DNA of 64,000 nucleotides, from the NCBI GenBank assembly GCA_028551475.1, contig CM052356.1:23277884-23341883 (forward strand). Direction: 5' to 3'. This document shows positions 1 to 11,993 of this stretch, one piece after another. The translations under genes and the position numbers were made by a program. The notes below the pieces were generated by a model. That model had not been told where the DNA came from, did no database searches, and worked only from the letters and a program-made list of their open reading frames with translations. This DNA comes from Casuarina equisetifolia (lineage: Eukaryota; Streptophyta; Magnoliopsida; Fagales; Casuarinaceae). Within the stretch, counting starts at the first letter, position 1. Each line of letters opens with the position of its first letter.

Positions 1-509
1 TTCAATACTGGAGAAAGACAATATTCCTTGTAGTCATCTTCTCAGTCGCACCAAGTTGAAACAAATGTTAATGGAGTATCACGTGTAAGGAACGGCCAGT
101 CTTCACAATAGTACATCTCTTACCAAAAGAAAGAGAAACAGCACTCACAACGATTTAATTCGTCACCCATGTCAAACAATGCAATCAATTGAGCTTTACC
201 AGATATGTAAAGCATAATTACAAGTGCATTCAAGGGAACGTGACCACACAAGCAGTCAGAACCCAACATACCAGGCAAATGCAGTTTAATCGCCATTTAC
301 AAGCATGCTCAGTTCCATCACAGTGCCTTTACTAATTCTATTAACTCCAAGAATGTATAGGATCTTATTCGCAAAATAAGGCTTTATGAAAGAGATAGAG
401 AGTGAATCTATTAAATAAGAAATATACCATAACAGTTCCACAACAATCTGACCAGATTATGCAATAATAAACTTACGAATACATGAAAACCAGCTCGTAA
501 GAATATTAC
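1..509 (-). other. Intron 1 (partial) of the UIM/MINDY-like gene
   Basis: This stretch follows the donor site of the minus-strand exon that ends at 510 (ACG followed by GTAATA on the minus strand). It is AT-rich and has no convincing coding segment on either strand, so I read it as the 5' part of intron 1, whose acceptor lies beyond the left edge of the window. Confidence 0.7.
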
Positions 510-904
510 CGTATTCCCTGATTAGTCCATTGTGCAAGAATGTCCCTAGAAACCCCACTCCCGAACACCATAGAAAACAACAACTTCGCCTCCTCCTCCG
601 ATAGCTCCTTTCCCGAACCCTCCGCCCCCAATTCCTTTCCTTTGTTCTCAAACTTCGATGCGGAAATGGAACCCGGCCCTGCCGATGTTGAGGCCGGCCT
701 AGCAGCCAGCATTCGCTTCTCGGCAGCGGCAGCCATGAGTTCCCGCTGGAGCCGCCGGTCCTTGGCCTCTGGAGACTCCTGCGGTGAGCCCCCAGGAGCG
801 CCGGCTGGGCCGTCCCTAGGCTTACTGCGCTTGCGCTCAGGCTGAGAGGGCTGCATACTCATCCTCAGGGCCATCCGCAGGTCCTCCTCTTCTTGATCCG
901 CCAT
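510..904 (-). CDS. Ubiquitin-interacting-motif protein, MINDY-3/4-like deubiquitinase, first exon only
   Basis: The exon encodes about 131 residues plus two bases of the next codon. It starts at the ATG complementary to 902-904 (MADQEEEDLRMALRMSMQ). The acidic EEEDLRMALRMSM segment at residues 5-17 is a ubiquitin-interacting helix. It is followed by a basic, Pro/Ser-rich linker, an AAAAEKRM helix, and a conserved end reading DILAQWTNQGIR just before the donor. That layout matches Arabidopsis At1g43690, annotated as a UIM protein; plant relatives carry a MINDY-3/4 domain and are expected to bind or trim polyubiquitin. The catalytic Cys should lie in the next exon, which is outside the window, so enzyme activity is inferred from the family only. 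An in-frame upstream start at 937 is possible but lacks family support. The gene is divergent from the FBPase gene, with a copia fossil between them. Confidence 0.85.
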
Positions 905-1200
905 TGAAATGCTCCCCGCAGATCCGCAACCAACCAATTAACGCCAACAGAACGAATTGTGTATATTGAGGTTAGGATTTCCGTTGTTCAAACCATTTCC
1001 GTTATGAAATTCATCATTCAATCGGAGATTAGCGGAAACGAACGAATTGTACAAAGAGCAATCGGAAGACGAAGAAGAAGTGGGGCAAGAGGAACAAGAT
1101 GGGATTGGAAATATAAACCCTAAGGAGGGTTAAGGATAGAAGGTAAATGAAGAGGGAACAAATTGCAGGGCCTCATACGCCCGTTGGGAACGCGAACGGT
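905..1200 (-). promoter_or_regulatory. 5' leader and proximal promoter of the UIM gene, with telobox
   Basis: A plant telobox (AAACCCTAA at 1115-1123, plus-strand sense) lies about 210 bases upstream of the start codon. Such elements are typical near transcription starts of housekeeping and growth genes. The surrounding sequence is purine-rich on the plus strand (1060-1100), as expected of a pyrimidine-rich plant leader on the minus strand. No clear TATA box was identified. Confidence 0.45.
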
Positions 1201-1690
1201 GTCGTTCCGACGCGCGATGCTTCTGTAGAAGGAGGGGCAATGGAATGACAGTTCTGCTCCCGTAGTTAAGCAGAGTTGTCGAAGCGTGGTTGAGTAGGCT
1301 CAGGACAATGGTAAGGGTAGTTTGGGGAGTTGGGGGGTTTTGGATTTAGTGGATGTACAAAATATGGCGATACTTTCCTTTTGCGGAGAGGAAACCGCTT
1401 TTATCTTCGGTTACAGAGCATCTTTGCCACTGAAAGAAGTTGGAGGAAAGTGGGCTTTGTTAAAGTAGATCGCGGAAATTCTTGTAGTGGGGTTGCCCAT
1501 GGCTACACTGCCTTGCCAGCCGCAAGATTTGGACAATCTTTTCCGAGATGGAGTCCTGGGACGACAATTTTCCATGGTTTTGATTCGGTGGATGTCCGAG
1601 TCTTAAATATTTGCAGCTGCTACGTCGGCTTGCCAGCTCGGAACAGATCTGTTGGTCATTAATTATTAATAAACAATTGCATATATGTAT
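1201..1690. other. Intergenic, nothing recognised
   Basis: The composition is somewhat more GC-rich than its right neighbour. The one open frame here (1330-1662, plus) begins at TTG rather than ATG and resembles no family I know. It is most likely part of the distal promoter of the minus-strand UIM gene. Confidence 0.5.
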
Positions 1691-1699
1691 CTCGTACCT

Positions 1700-4550
1700 T
1701 TTGTTCTAGTGGCACTAATTCCCTTTCAATTATGAACTTTCTTTTTTCAGAAAAAGTATGAGTTCTGTAAAACATTAAAAAAAAAATTAAAAAAAATTAA
1801 CATATATCCAACTGGTAACATGAAGCTTATATTTATCTTATCCAAACCAAGTTCCTTATCATCTGGATATGAACATTAAAACACGTATAGGACTGAAGTA
1901 AGAAAGTTCCGTTGTAGTATTCGTACAGTGATGACTTTAACTTCTCATTCCATTATTACAAGAACCACGTTAGGTTTGTTGATGCCTTGTGAAACTCATT
2001 TAAGTACTTTTGATTTGTGCAACTCAAATTAGATGTGCACTAATTGCACCAATTCCCTTGTGAATTGATAGTCACTTTCGATGTATTTTATTTTCTATGA
2101 AATATAGGATTAATTGCAATTTGTCTTACTACTTCGATTTCGCAATAAGAGTACATGAAGCTTAATATTAAGCCCCAGTCTTTGAAAAAGTGGAATAAGT
2201 TAGATCATCTCACAAATCATAATCCTCATGGCTTTGAACAACTCCTTGACAAAAAAATCTCAAAACAATCAACTGCTTTTATATTTCTTGTAAAATTAAT
2301 GATCCTCCAAATTTAACACAATATGTGTTGTAATCTAAGTTACAAAAAGCCATCAATTCTAACACTAAGAATAAAATGAAGAACATACAAGGACCTAGTG
2401 TTTTCTTAACATACTTTACAACCTTAGTGTTGCATCCATGTGTGATTATTTAGATGTAAGTATGAACAAACTCAACTATTATACTAAATACGTAATATCT
2501 AGCCTTGTAATTGTCAAATATATTAATTTTCCAATCAATTGTCGATAAGAAGGAATATCATCAAAGAATGGATCAACCCTATGTCTCCATCTTTGACATC
2601 ATAATCTACTATCATCCACTTTAAAACTTGCTTCGAAGGGAGCAATGGCAAGTTTAGCCCTTGATGGACCTAGTACGAAAATTAATTCTAGTGCATATCT
2701 AATGGTTAATACATATCCCATCATGTGAATGTATAACCTCCACCCCTAAAAAATACTTCAATTGCCTTAGGTCTCTTGTCCAAAAAAAAAAAAAATAGTC
2801 TAATATTTATTCATGTCAGTAATGGTAGTAGTATTATTGCCTTCAATTATACTGTTATCCATATGAATAAGTATGACACTATATTGCCACTTTCTTGGCA
2901 AGTAAAAATTGCATAGTCATGCTAAGATAATGTGCATCCCCTAATTACTAATGCGACCATAAATTTTGCTTACTATTGACATGGGGTTTGTTTTAAGTTA
3001 TAAAAAGGTTTATAAAACTAGTACACCAAATTTTAGTCCATACTGAAAGACCTTTGAGATACTTCTATGTATACCTCACCTAATAAATCATTGTGCAAGA
3101 AAAGTGGTATAAATGTTTAACCAAAACAATGATTAGTTATGAGTGGCTAACAATGAAATGAATATGTACACTAATCATTTTTATAATAGGTGTGAAAGTT
3201 TTATCATAATATATGCCCTCTTTTTAATGAAATTCGTTAGGCACCAACCTAACCTTATACCTCTTTACATTCCTATGAAAACTATATTTCATTTTGTAAA
3301 TCCATTAAGACCTAATTGTCCATCATCCACGAGATAATGAAACTAGTCCCAAGAATGATTTGCCATCAAAGCAACTCTTGTTTCACATCACTACTCAATC
3401 ATTATTCATAACCGCCTTTTAATAGGATGATGGCTCTTTCATGGCTAAGATAGAGGCTAAAAAGTGTTTGTAGTGTGATGCCATGCAATTTACTAAGACA
3501 TAGCTAGAAATTGACTATCAAGTACTCACGTAGGTAAAAGGCAAAGTGCGGCAAATGTAATATATGGTACACATAAGTGGTTTTATGAGTCTACTTTACA
3601 TGCAAATTATGATGGATAAGGGAGATGTCTCAGTATCAATGTTGAAGAAGATTCCGGCGGTGACTCAAAAGAGTGAGTTGGAATCAATGTTACTTATGTA
3701 GTTAAGGACTCGTGAAAATTAAGCATAAGCTAATCATGAAAGACAATATCATGACTAATGAAGATATGTCTTGTAACTAGATAAAGTAGAAAATACCCTT
3801 TTTAAGAATAAGGTATCCTATAAAGATACAAGGTGCTCTTAATGACTAAACTTGCCCTTAGGTCATTAGTTTACTGACCTAGATACAAATAGCGCAAAGT
3901 ATAGGACCTCCCACCAAAACATGCGTTGTAAATAATTGTGAATTATAAATTTCCTCGAAGCACACACACATTTTTTTTTTTGTAAAAGGTCAAGAATTAT
4001 ATATCACCTTAAAAAATTACAAGATTGTTTAGTTACAACATCATCATTTAAGTTTAAACATTGTATTTGACAAATTTCAAAATTTTTATAAAAATTGATT
4101 ATAATTTATAGGTTTCACTCCTCTGATAGATAAAATATTTCATCTCACGTTCTTCTTGATTTTAGTAATAACGATCGAACTATTTAGATTTTTATCACTA
4201 AATCTTCTTCTATTTATTTTCATTCAAATGTGGTACAATATGGTCTCAAGAGATATATTAGGCATGGTTGCTGTAAAACTCTTACTTTTGACAACCTTAA
4301 TCATCCAATATATTTTAACTCTCCAATATTCAACTTTTCGAGTTAATCCATTTATACCTAATAGAACCTTTTATATATAATTTGTGAACCTATATTTAAA
4401 AAATAAATATTATTGTGATTCTTTTCCTTGTTAACAATGGTTGCATTGTAGGTCTATTGAACTATTTCATACAACCACATGATTTGCTACAGATAATTTA
4501 TCTTTTAAAATGATTCAGTAAATAAAACTATATTTTGGTACTCTTTTTTT
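1700..4550 (-). mobile_element. Old Ty1/copia-type LTR retrotransposon fossil
   Basis: Read on the minus strand, 2640-2800 encodes a recognisable stretch of copia reverse transcriptase (LKYFLGVEVIHSHDG, corresponding to the family's YFLGIEV segment), followed by a piece resembling the downstream KYALELI region. The rest is AT-rich and heavily decayed, with many breaks, so the element is dead and old. About 3990-4545 is similar, in inverted orientation, to 60430-60960 and may be the element's 5' terminal region or LTR. I could not place intact LTR ends or a target-site duplication, so the limits are approximate. Confidence 0.6.
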
Positions 4551-4639
4551 TTCATACAAGTCTTGTCCATTTAAAATCTTCTATGTTATTTCTTAGAACT
4601 GTGTAACTTTTGGTAATAGTGTAGTAGCTTATCACTAGT

Positions 4640-4961
4640 CGTGAGTTCACTTCTATTTGGAAGTGGCGCCGGGAAGAAGAAAGAGTGACAAGGAATGACA
4701 AAAATCTGGTGACGGCCGAAGCAGATATAACCTCCGAATAAGAAAGCAGGAGGAAGGAGACGAATTTCGTTATCCGCACTCGGCAGTGACGACCACTCCC
4801 TCACTTTCTCACTCCGCGCCGGCCACGTGTCGTGCGAGTCCTCGGTCGTCTCCAGATAGGCCCATCCCCCCTCGCACTTTTTTAATCTCTCGCTCGAACT
4901 GCGCACCAACTGCAGAGAAAGAAGGAAAGGAAAGGAAAGGAAAGAATCCTGTTGTTCGGAG
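4640..4961 (+). promoter_or_regulatory. Promoter and 5' leader of cytosolic FBPase with G-box
   Basis: A CACGTG G-box at 4824-4829, inside an ABRE-like CCACGTGTC, lies about 135 bases upstream of the start codon. The leader just before the ATG holds four GGAAA units (about 4924-4943). The GC-rich core at 4800-4880 contrasts with the AT-rich fossil upstream and probably marks the transcription start region. G-boxes are bound by bZIP/bHLH factors (light, sugar, ABA); use here is inferred. Confidence 0.5.
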
Positions 4962-7900
4962 ATGGATCACGCGGCGGACGCGCACCGGACGGACCTGATG
5001 ACCATAACACGGTTCGTGCTGAACGAGCAGTCGAAGCATCCGGAGTCGCGTGGCGACTTCACCATCTTGCTCAATCACATTGTGCTCGGTTGCAAGTTCG
5101 TCTGCTCGGCCGTCAGCAAGGTATTTCTCGAGTTGGAAAATCATAGAGAAACAAAATCCATAACTTCGCATTTTCTTCTCGCTGAAAATGGTAAATTTGA
5201 CAATTCCTTTAGTGGGAGCGGCGGGACTTCTAATATCATCTTTAGGTATGTCGTAGATGTGACTAGCGTTTGTCTGTGAGACAAGGGCTTGATGGTTTTT
5301 CTATTTCGTGTTTATTAGCTAATTAGAAGCCATGTTTTATTTTTTCAGTTTATGCGGTCATTCTGAGAAATCAAGAATCAGGTGTAGACGTTGAGTTGGT
5401 AGACGTGATTACATAAAGCTCAACCTCCACCTTTCTTTCACAGTATCCAATTCGTGGAAATCTTATGATATGCCTGGAACGCAGTGAAAACTTTGCGACT
5501 TGCATAGAAATGAACATAATTATGGTGGATTTGTTTAATTTTGTTCATTTTGACGTGCTTCTGGGCGGACCTGTAACAGTTCCATTGTTATCTGTTGTTG
5601 AAAGGGTGGGGTTTGAAGTTCAGTTTGATCATAAAAAACATTTGATTCTTATTTCTTTTCTTTTACCTTGTGTGCAGGCGGGCCTTGCCAAACTCATTGG
5701 GCTTGCTGGAGAGACCAATATTCAGGCTAGTAATATATTCATTTCAACACCCTTGTGCGGTTTTTCTATGTGCAATTCTATTGGCATTTATACCTTCCCC
5801 TATTTGCCGCTGTTATACGTTCTCCGGAGATTATCATTGTTTCATCCTTGGCCACGATATTTATATGAAGTCCTTTTTGGCTGCGTGACTCCAGGGTGAA
5901 GAGCAGAAGAAACTGGATGTGCTTTCAAATGATGTCTTTGTCAAGGCTCTAATAAGCAGTGGCCGAACTGTGAGTTACTAGAAGATTGTTGATTCTTATT
6001 TAAGTGGAACCATTCTGATTCTTTTCTGAGAATTTGGATTTCTTCCAGTGCATCCTTGTATCAGAAGAGGATGAAGAGACGATAATTGTGGAGCCTTCTA
6101 AGCGTGGAAGGTGTTTCTGTTTCCCTCTGTTGTTTGGGATTTATCTTTCGATTTGATTATCTGATTCTTAGATAGAACGGTTATCTACAAACTTTTTCCC
6201 TGATAATTTCTAACCATGCAGGTATGCTGTTGTTTTTGATCCATTAGATGGATCCTCCAACATTGACTGTGGAGTTTCAATTGGAACTGTATGAACCCTC
6301 TTCCTGGAATGTGCTTGGCAATTTTTATGACGACTTACTCTGCTGACTTCTCTGTAAAAAAGTTGTTGACCCAGGATAACTTGAAATCTGTAGCTTATCA
6401 ATGCGTTCCTTTGATCTAGATCTTTGGAATTTATATGGTCAAACATACCAATGAACCAACTTTAGATGAGGTGCTGCAACCTGGGAAGAACATGGTGGCA
6501 ACTGGTTATTGTATGTATGGGAGCTCTTGCACGGTACAGATTGAATTGAACCATACTGACACATACCAAGTCATTCCAATTGGACATGACAATTCTTTGT
6601 TTGCATTGTATATTTATAATTTTTTTACTTATTTTTTTCACTTGGAAAAATAATGATTCTGCAGCTAGTGTTAAGCACTGGAACTGGTGTTAATGGCTTC
6701 ACACTTGATCCATCTCTTGGCGAGTTCATTTTAACTCACCCAGACATCAAGGTATACTTGTGTTATTTGAGTATCAGATGCATCTCATAAATCATGTTGT
6801 TTGCCGTTAGTTTACCCTTGGTCTTCCCATCCAAGGAGTAAACTTGGAAACCTTTCTTTTTCTTTTTTCTTTTTTCTTTAAAAGTCTGAGAATCCATAAA
6901 TTGTTGAAATAAGAATTTCCATTCTTCTTTAATCAGTTTCCAAATACTTATTAAACTAAAATGATTTTCCTGTTGTAGTAAGTTGCATGAAAGAGGAAGT
7001 CTAGACCTCTCCTTGAAGCAGCCTGACATGTTTCTGCATAATTTAAGAACCCAATGTTAGTCATATATGCTTCATAAAGTTACAGAAAATATCTGTATAT
7101 AACTTGCTGTATGCTTATTTAGATGTCTACACGTATGATTCTCGCAGAAACGGCATTGAGGTAATCATGGGTGTGCTCTTTTGTTGAATGGAAGAAAGTT
7201 GGATATTTCAGTTCTAATATAGATTATAAATGACATATACTGGCTCCATATATATAACATCTCTGGTTTTGTTTGACGTATCTAGACATTGTTCATCTTG
7301 AATTTCATTACAGATTCCAAAGAAAGGAAAGATATATTCTGTAAATGAAGGAAACGCTAAGAATTGGGATGGTCCAACAGCCAAGTATGACAAATTCTAT
7401 CTCTCTCGTTTTTTCTACTGGTTTTTTGGTCATTTTATGACTTTTTTTTTTTCCTTTCTTGGGTGTGGGGACTTAGGTATGTGGAAAAGTGCAAGTTCCC
7501 CAAAGATGGTTCATCACCAAAGTCACTGAGATACATTGGAAGGTATAATGGTTCAGAACCTAGCTACCAAATATTGCCAGTCGTTGGAACTTTTTTCCTG
7601 GGATTTGGTTGTCAGCTTATGACAATTACATCAAATTGTAGTTAATACCACCATTAAGCGTCAGTGTTAACCATGAGGCTAAAATGGAGTCTATTCTTTG
7701 TAGTCAGAGGTTGATTAACTGTGATATTTCTGCACACGTGTGAAAAGAATGTTGTTTCTGCTGACAGAAACAGAGACAAAAAGCTATAATAATAGTGATA
7801 TTTCTTGAAATATTTTTGTGCGTCTTTAGAGTTTTCTTGCCAAGCTTACTATTGAAGTTGTTGCCAGAATGCACTTTATTTGTGCATTCAAAGCCTATCA

Positions 7901-9931
7901 CTAAATTTTTATGGTTTGAAAATATGAGACAATTCGTCTCTATTTCGTTCTCTTCTTGCAGTTACATTATTATTTGGTAACTTCAATTATTATTCAGAAG
8001 TGCAGTATAGGTAGCTGCAATCTGCTAAATGAAAGCTGTTGCCTTCTGTGGGAATAGGGCCTATCAACTTTGATCATTAACTTTTAATGATCACTTTTCC
8101 CCATTAGAAAACATCGACTACAAATGAGAAAAGCAGTATTGGTAGCCACTATCTGCTGTTAAATGAAAGGTGTCACCTTCTGTATAGAAGGTTCTTATCA
8201 ACTTCAGGCCATTAACTACAATTGAGAATATCAGTCTTAATATCTGTATGACAAGCAATTAAATCCACCCTTCTGTCCATTCTGAAGTCTCTTTATGAAT
8301 CACCTTGCTGTGGAAATTGGAGTAACTAGAGCTGGCTTTGACCATAATTCAACAGGTTCATTTTTGGTCATAAAACTCGCATGCTGACCTCAAATTTATT
8401 TTTCTCGGAAGTAACACAAAATTCAAAAGCATAAAATATACTGCGTGGCATATTTGAGTCGTCAAAATTGGTTAACTCAAAAAATGCCAGCAACAGCTAT
8501 TAGTGCTCATACATTTTTACAAAAGGCCTATCCAAAAACATCATCATTTAGTGCTGCTTAGATCAATCCCTTGGCTTTATTAGTTATATGTCTGTGGACA
8601 CTCTTGACTTTAAATATACATATTCATGCAAAATATTTGGACCAAAAAGGATTTTTGGGTGACTTATTACCGCCTTTGTTTAAAGCTTTAAGTAGTATTG
8701 GTCAATTTATTGTATGTGTTTTCGAGAATGTTCAGAAATATTATTGTACTTTCTCATGTATGATAATTATTGACAGTATGGTAGCTGATGTTCACCGCAC
8801 ATTACTTTATGGTGGTATCTTTTTGTATCCTGCTGACAAGAAAAGCCCCAGGGGGAAACTACGGTATGTTGCATAGAGTTAGAGTATATGTTTTCTTTAT
8901 GAAGTACTTGAAGCTTGGTGTTATGTTTTATCGCTTCAAGCCATAAATCTGTGGCGAGGATTGAATTATGATGAGTTTCACTCGATTAATGTGGACAGTG
9001 TTCTTTATGAGGTCTTCCCAATGTCGTTCTTGATGGAACAAGCAGGAGGTCAGGCTTTCACCGGCAAGCAACGGGTATTTGCCTTTATGGATTATCTTGA
9101 TTAGATTAGACCTTATTGATTTTACAAAACCTTTGACTCCAAAATTCCTACACCTTGAAAAATAATGCATTGATACCAAGAAATTAGTTGCTAGCCAATT
9201 AGCTCAAGTGATGGGCTAATAGAGGACCCCAATCATGAGGTGTGGAGTTTGACATTCTGTATACACGAATTGAGTGTGTGTTGTAACAAAATTTCTTTTT
9301 CTTTTTTCTTTTTTTTAATAAAAAAAAAAAGAAGTTTCAAATTATTATAGATTATCTAGTTCTAAAGCAAAAGTTTCCAAATCATGTATGGTGGCTAAAA
9401 TCAGTCAATTTATTCATCATGTTCATTATAGTAGAAAATTGGACAACCACTAATTGCATACTAAATATCTTATTTTTGAGACTTATTGGAACCGATAACT
9501 TGTAATTTATTCTGATGTTTTTAATTCAACTACGAGCAAAACTGAACCAAGTTATTTATTCTTTCTTCTTCTTCTTTTTTTATTTTTTTTTTCCCAAAAA
9601 GAACTTTTTAGTGCCGCAAGTTGTCCACCAGGTAGTCTTGACAGACTGCATATAAACCCAAAGTAGTTAAGAATTGATCTATTTCTCAGAGTTGGTCCAG
9701 CTTGACCAACTCCTTGCTAAAATAGAAACCCTTAAATAGAATAAAGTTCGAGAAAATCCAGAAACGGATTTTGAAGCTGTTTTGTGGCAAAGAAACTGAT
9801 TGAAACCGATTTCTCTGCAGGCATTGGACTTGGTTCCAAAGAATATTCATGAGCGATCGCCAATATTCCTTGGCAGCTATGATGATGTTGAGGAAATTAA
9901 AGCTCTCTATGCTGCTGAAAATAAGGAATAA
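4962..9931 (+). CDS. Fructose-1,6-bisphosphatase, cytosolic (12 exons, 340 aa)
   Basis: Exons: 4962-5120, 5678-5725, 5895-5969, 6049-6110, 6222-6288, 6420-6533, 6665-6751, 7314-7384, 7477-7542, 8777-8863, 8999-9074, 9821-9931. All phases join and the total is 341 codons with TAA, the usual length of cytosolic plant FBPase. The product removes the 1-phosphate of fructose-1,6-bisphosphate in the cytosol, a control point of sucrose synthesis and gluconeogenesis inhibited by fructose-2,6-bisphosphate. Diagnostic motifs are [10 protein letters not shown] (residues about 121-130, metal and substrate site), the E-rich loop SEEDEE, and GGIFLYP with the sugar-phosphate-binding KSPRGKLR. It lacks a transit peptide, which separates it from the chloroplast enzyme. 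Intron 2 appears to start with GC (CAG then GCTAGT after 5725) rather than GT. Intron 9 (7543-8776) is the longest and contains a tandem duplication. The nearest Arabidopsis gene is At1g43670. Confidence 0.97.
7996..8257. repeat. Imperfect tandem duplication in FBPase intron 9, period about 131 bp
   Basis: Two adjacent diverged copies start near 7996 and 8127. Shared landmarks are GCAGTAT at 8002 and 8133, then GGTAGC, ATCTGCT, AAATGAAAG, CACCTTCTGT-like and TATCAACTT blocks in the same order. It lies wholly within an intron and has no coding sense. Confidence 0.7.
9185..9330 (+). mobile_element. Possible tRNA-derived SINE relic in FBPase intron 11
   Basis: TTAGCTCAAGTGATGGGC (about 9198-9215) resembles a polymerase III A-box, and GTGGAGTTTGACATTC (about 9241-9256) is a poor match to a B-box. 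A T-rich then A-rich run ends near 9330. No target-site duplication was found, so this is only a suggestion. Confidence 0.3.
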
Positions 9932-9995
9932 ATGCATAATTCTCATTTCTGTTCTAGCACTTACATGGCGCCAACATTGTCTTTTGGAGGTGAGT

Positions 9996-10001
9996 AATAA
10001 A
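9996..10001 (+). terminator. AATAAA poly(A) signal of FBPase
   Basis: A canonical AATAAA lies 65 bases after the stop codon, in a stretch that turns T-rich downstream, as plant cleavage sites do. Confidence 0.6.
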
Positions 10002-11993
10002 GTCGTTCATTTCACAATGTAAACTCTTTTGGAGGTTTCTATGTGACGAGATGCTACATGGTATACAAATAACATCAAGTTCACATGTCGAATCCTTCAT
10101 ATGCATGCCTCGTTTATGGATGATAGCAACAATATATTAATGGTCCAACTATAGACTAGACCCGGTCTAAGTACCCAATCTTTGCGAGTATCATTATTCT
10201 ATGGTGTCATATGATAGCCATTCCACGAACTAGGACCGGCTCTGGATTCTTTTTAGAGTAGAAAAAACATGTCATGTGTTGATGTACAAATACTAAAATT
10301 TTATTTAGAATATCTAAATGATCTCTGGACATTATTTTAAAATTCAATGAAAGAAAAAAGAAGAAACGACTGGAACAGGTAGACTTTGAGAAGGTATTTT
10401 AAGGATTTTTCGAAATTGGTTTTGGGGAAGGCCGGGCCTTTTAGAAATAGATTAACGTTCACTAACATTCGTACGAAGGTGACTAAGCAGCCAGATTAAG
10501 AGAGATGGCTTGATCACCCTTCACCTTTTTTTCGCTTTGCTTCTTTTTTTCCTCTTTTATTCATATATATATATATATATATAATTATAATAAGATGTTA
10601 ATAGAGAAGTGCAAATGAGACACTAGTTACCCTGGCAGTATTCATTGGAAAACAATAGGGTATCAACAATAAAGAGGCAGAGAAGGGAGCCATAGCATGG
10701 GCCCCACAGGCCGAGGAGAAGGGTAAGAAGTGAAGCTGAGACCAAAGGGATGGTCGGAATTGGCATGAAAATAAAGCAGATAAAGGATATGCAGCAAGTC
10801 CGGCTTCCAAACACAACAAAGAAAGCAAGAAATACTTAAGGGACAAATGTAGGCGACAAGAGGAAGGAGGGAGAGCAAAGGCCAAAGAATTAGAAGAGGT
10901 AAAGCAAAGGTCCCTCACCTAAAGGTGGAGATCTCCGGCACACGAGGAAGAGGGGGAAAGCTCTCCCGACGAGTTAGTTAGCGAAGTAAATTAACAAAAT
11001 GCACTCAAGTCCTTGATCACAATTTCAAGGATGGCTAATAAGGAAATAGCCTTAAACAAACAAGGTCTCCACTGGCATAGGAGGACGCTGAGAATACTTG
11101 GTAAGTCTAGGCTTTTGGCCTTGTCAACTACGCTTTCCACACTAGAAGTTGACACATGAAACAGAGACCAAAATATGATTTCCCTGACCATATCTTTTAT
11201 GGGGTACCTCTGAACAAACCAAGTGAGACCTTTCACATCTATAAGCGGGTGATGTATACCGAAAAATTGACATCAATGTTGGACCATATATTAACCTTTA
11301 ATTACCAACGACGTTGAGCCACAACTTCAGTAGCACCGCGCATCACAAAAATCATCCAAATTCGAGACAGTAGTAATTAACAGTGGTGACGAATCTCAGA
11401 TTTCCATGCACTGCCACAACATTCCGACATCTTAACAATCAGTATTCTCCTCACCAAGATAGCAATCAAATACACTCTTTTTGTGAAAATGATCTACATC
11501 TTAACCATCACAGCCCTCCAACACCACCTTGACCTCACAGAATTAGTAATAATATCTCCTTTTTTGTGAGGCGATAACAACCAGCTTCAGTTATTCGTAC
11601 TTGTGCAGAAAGGACCAGCTCAGTCACATATTATCTATATCAGGTGGAAAAAAACATGGGTGATCCAATGACAATACGTGGAGATGGGAGTGGTAAGTGT
11701 ATCTAGCACACACATGCCACATAACCTAGTATTGTGCACCACAAGTCAGTCAGGCATACCCAGGGATTTCAAAAGAACACGACCTAAGAAACACAGAATA
11801 CTGTTACGCAGAAGTAAAAACAGGAACTACATGAAGAGTACAAGATTTTTCTAAATCAATGAGACCAATCCAGAATATTTCGTACATATGCCTCAGTGTA
11901 AGAAAAAGTCTTGATTAGGTTAAGAGCACAGCGACATGACTAGTCACTGAATGAGCCCCATCAGAGGAACCCCAGTATACTTCCCATTGAAAA
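10002..11993. other. Intergenic between FBPase and LSM3 (convergent 3' ends)
   Basis: It contains an (AT)n run at about 10564-10582. Minus-strand open frames at 10598-10918 and 10991-11236 match no family I can recognise, and the second starts at GTG. The LSM3 3' UTR must occupy the right end, but I could not fix its poly(A) signal. Confidence 0.5.

Noticed and set aside
1330-1662. 110-codon frame upstream of the UIM gene
   Set aside because: It starts with TTG and has no recognisable domain.
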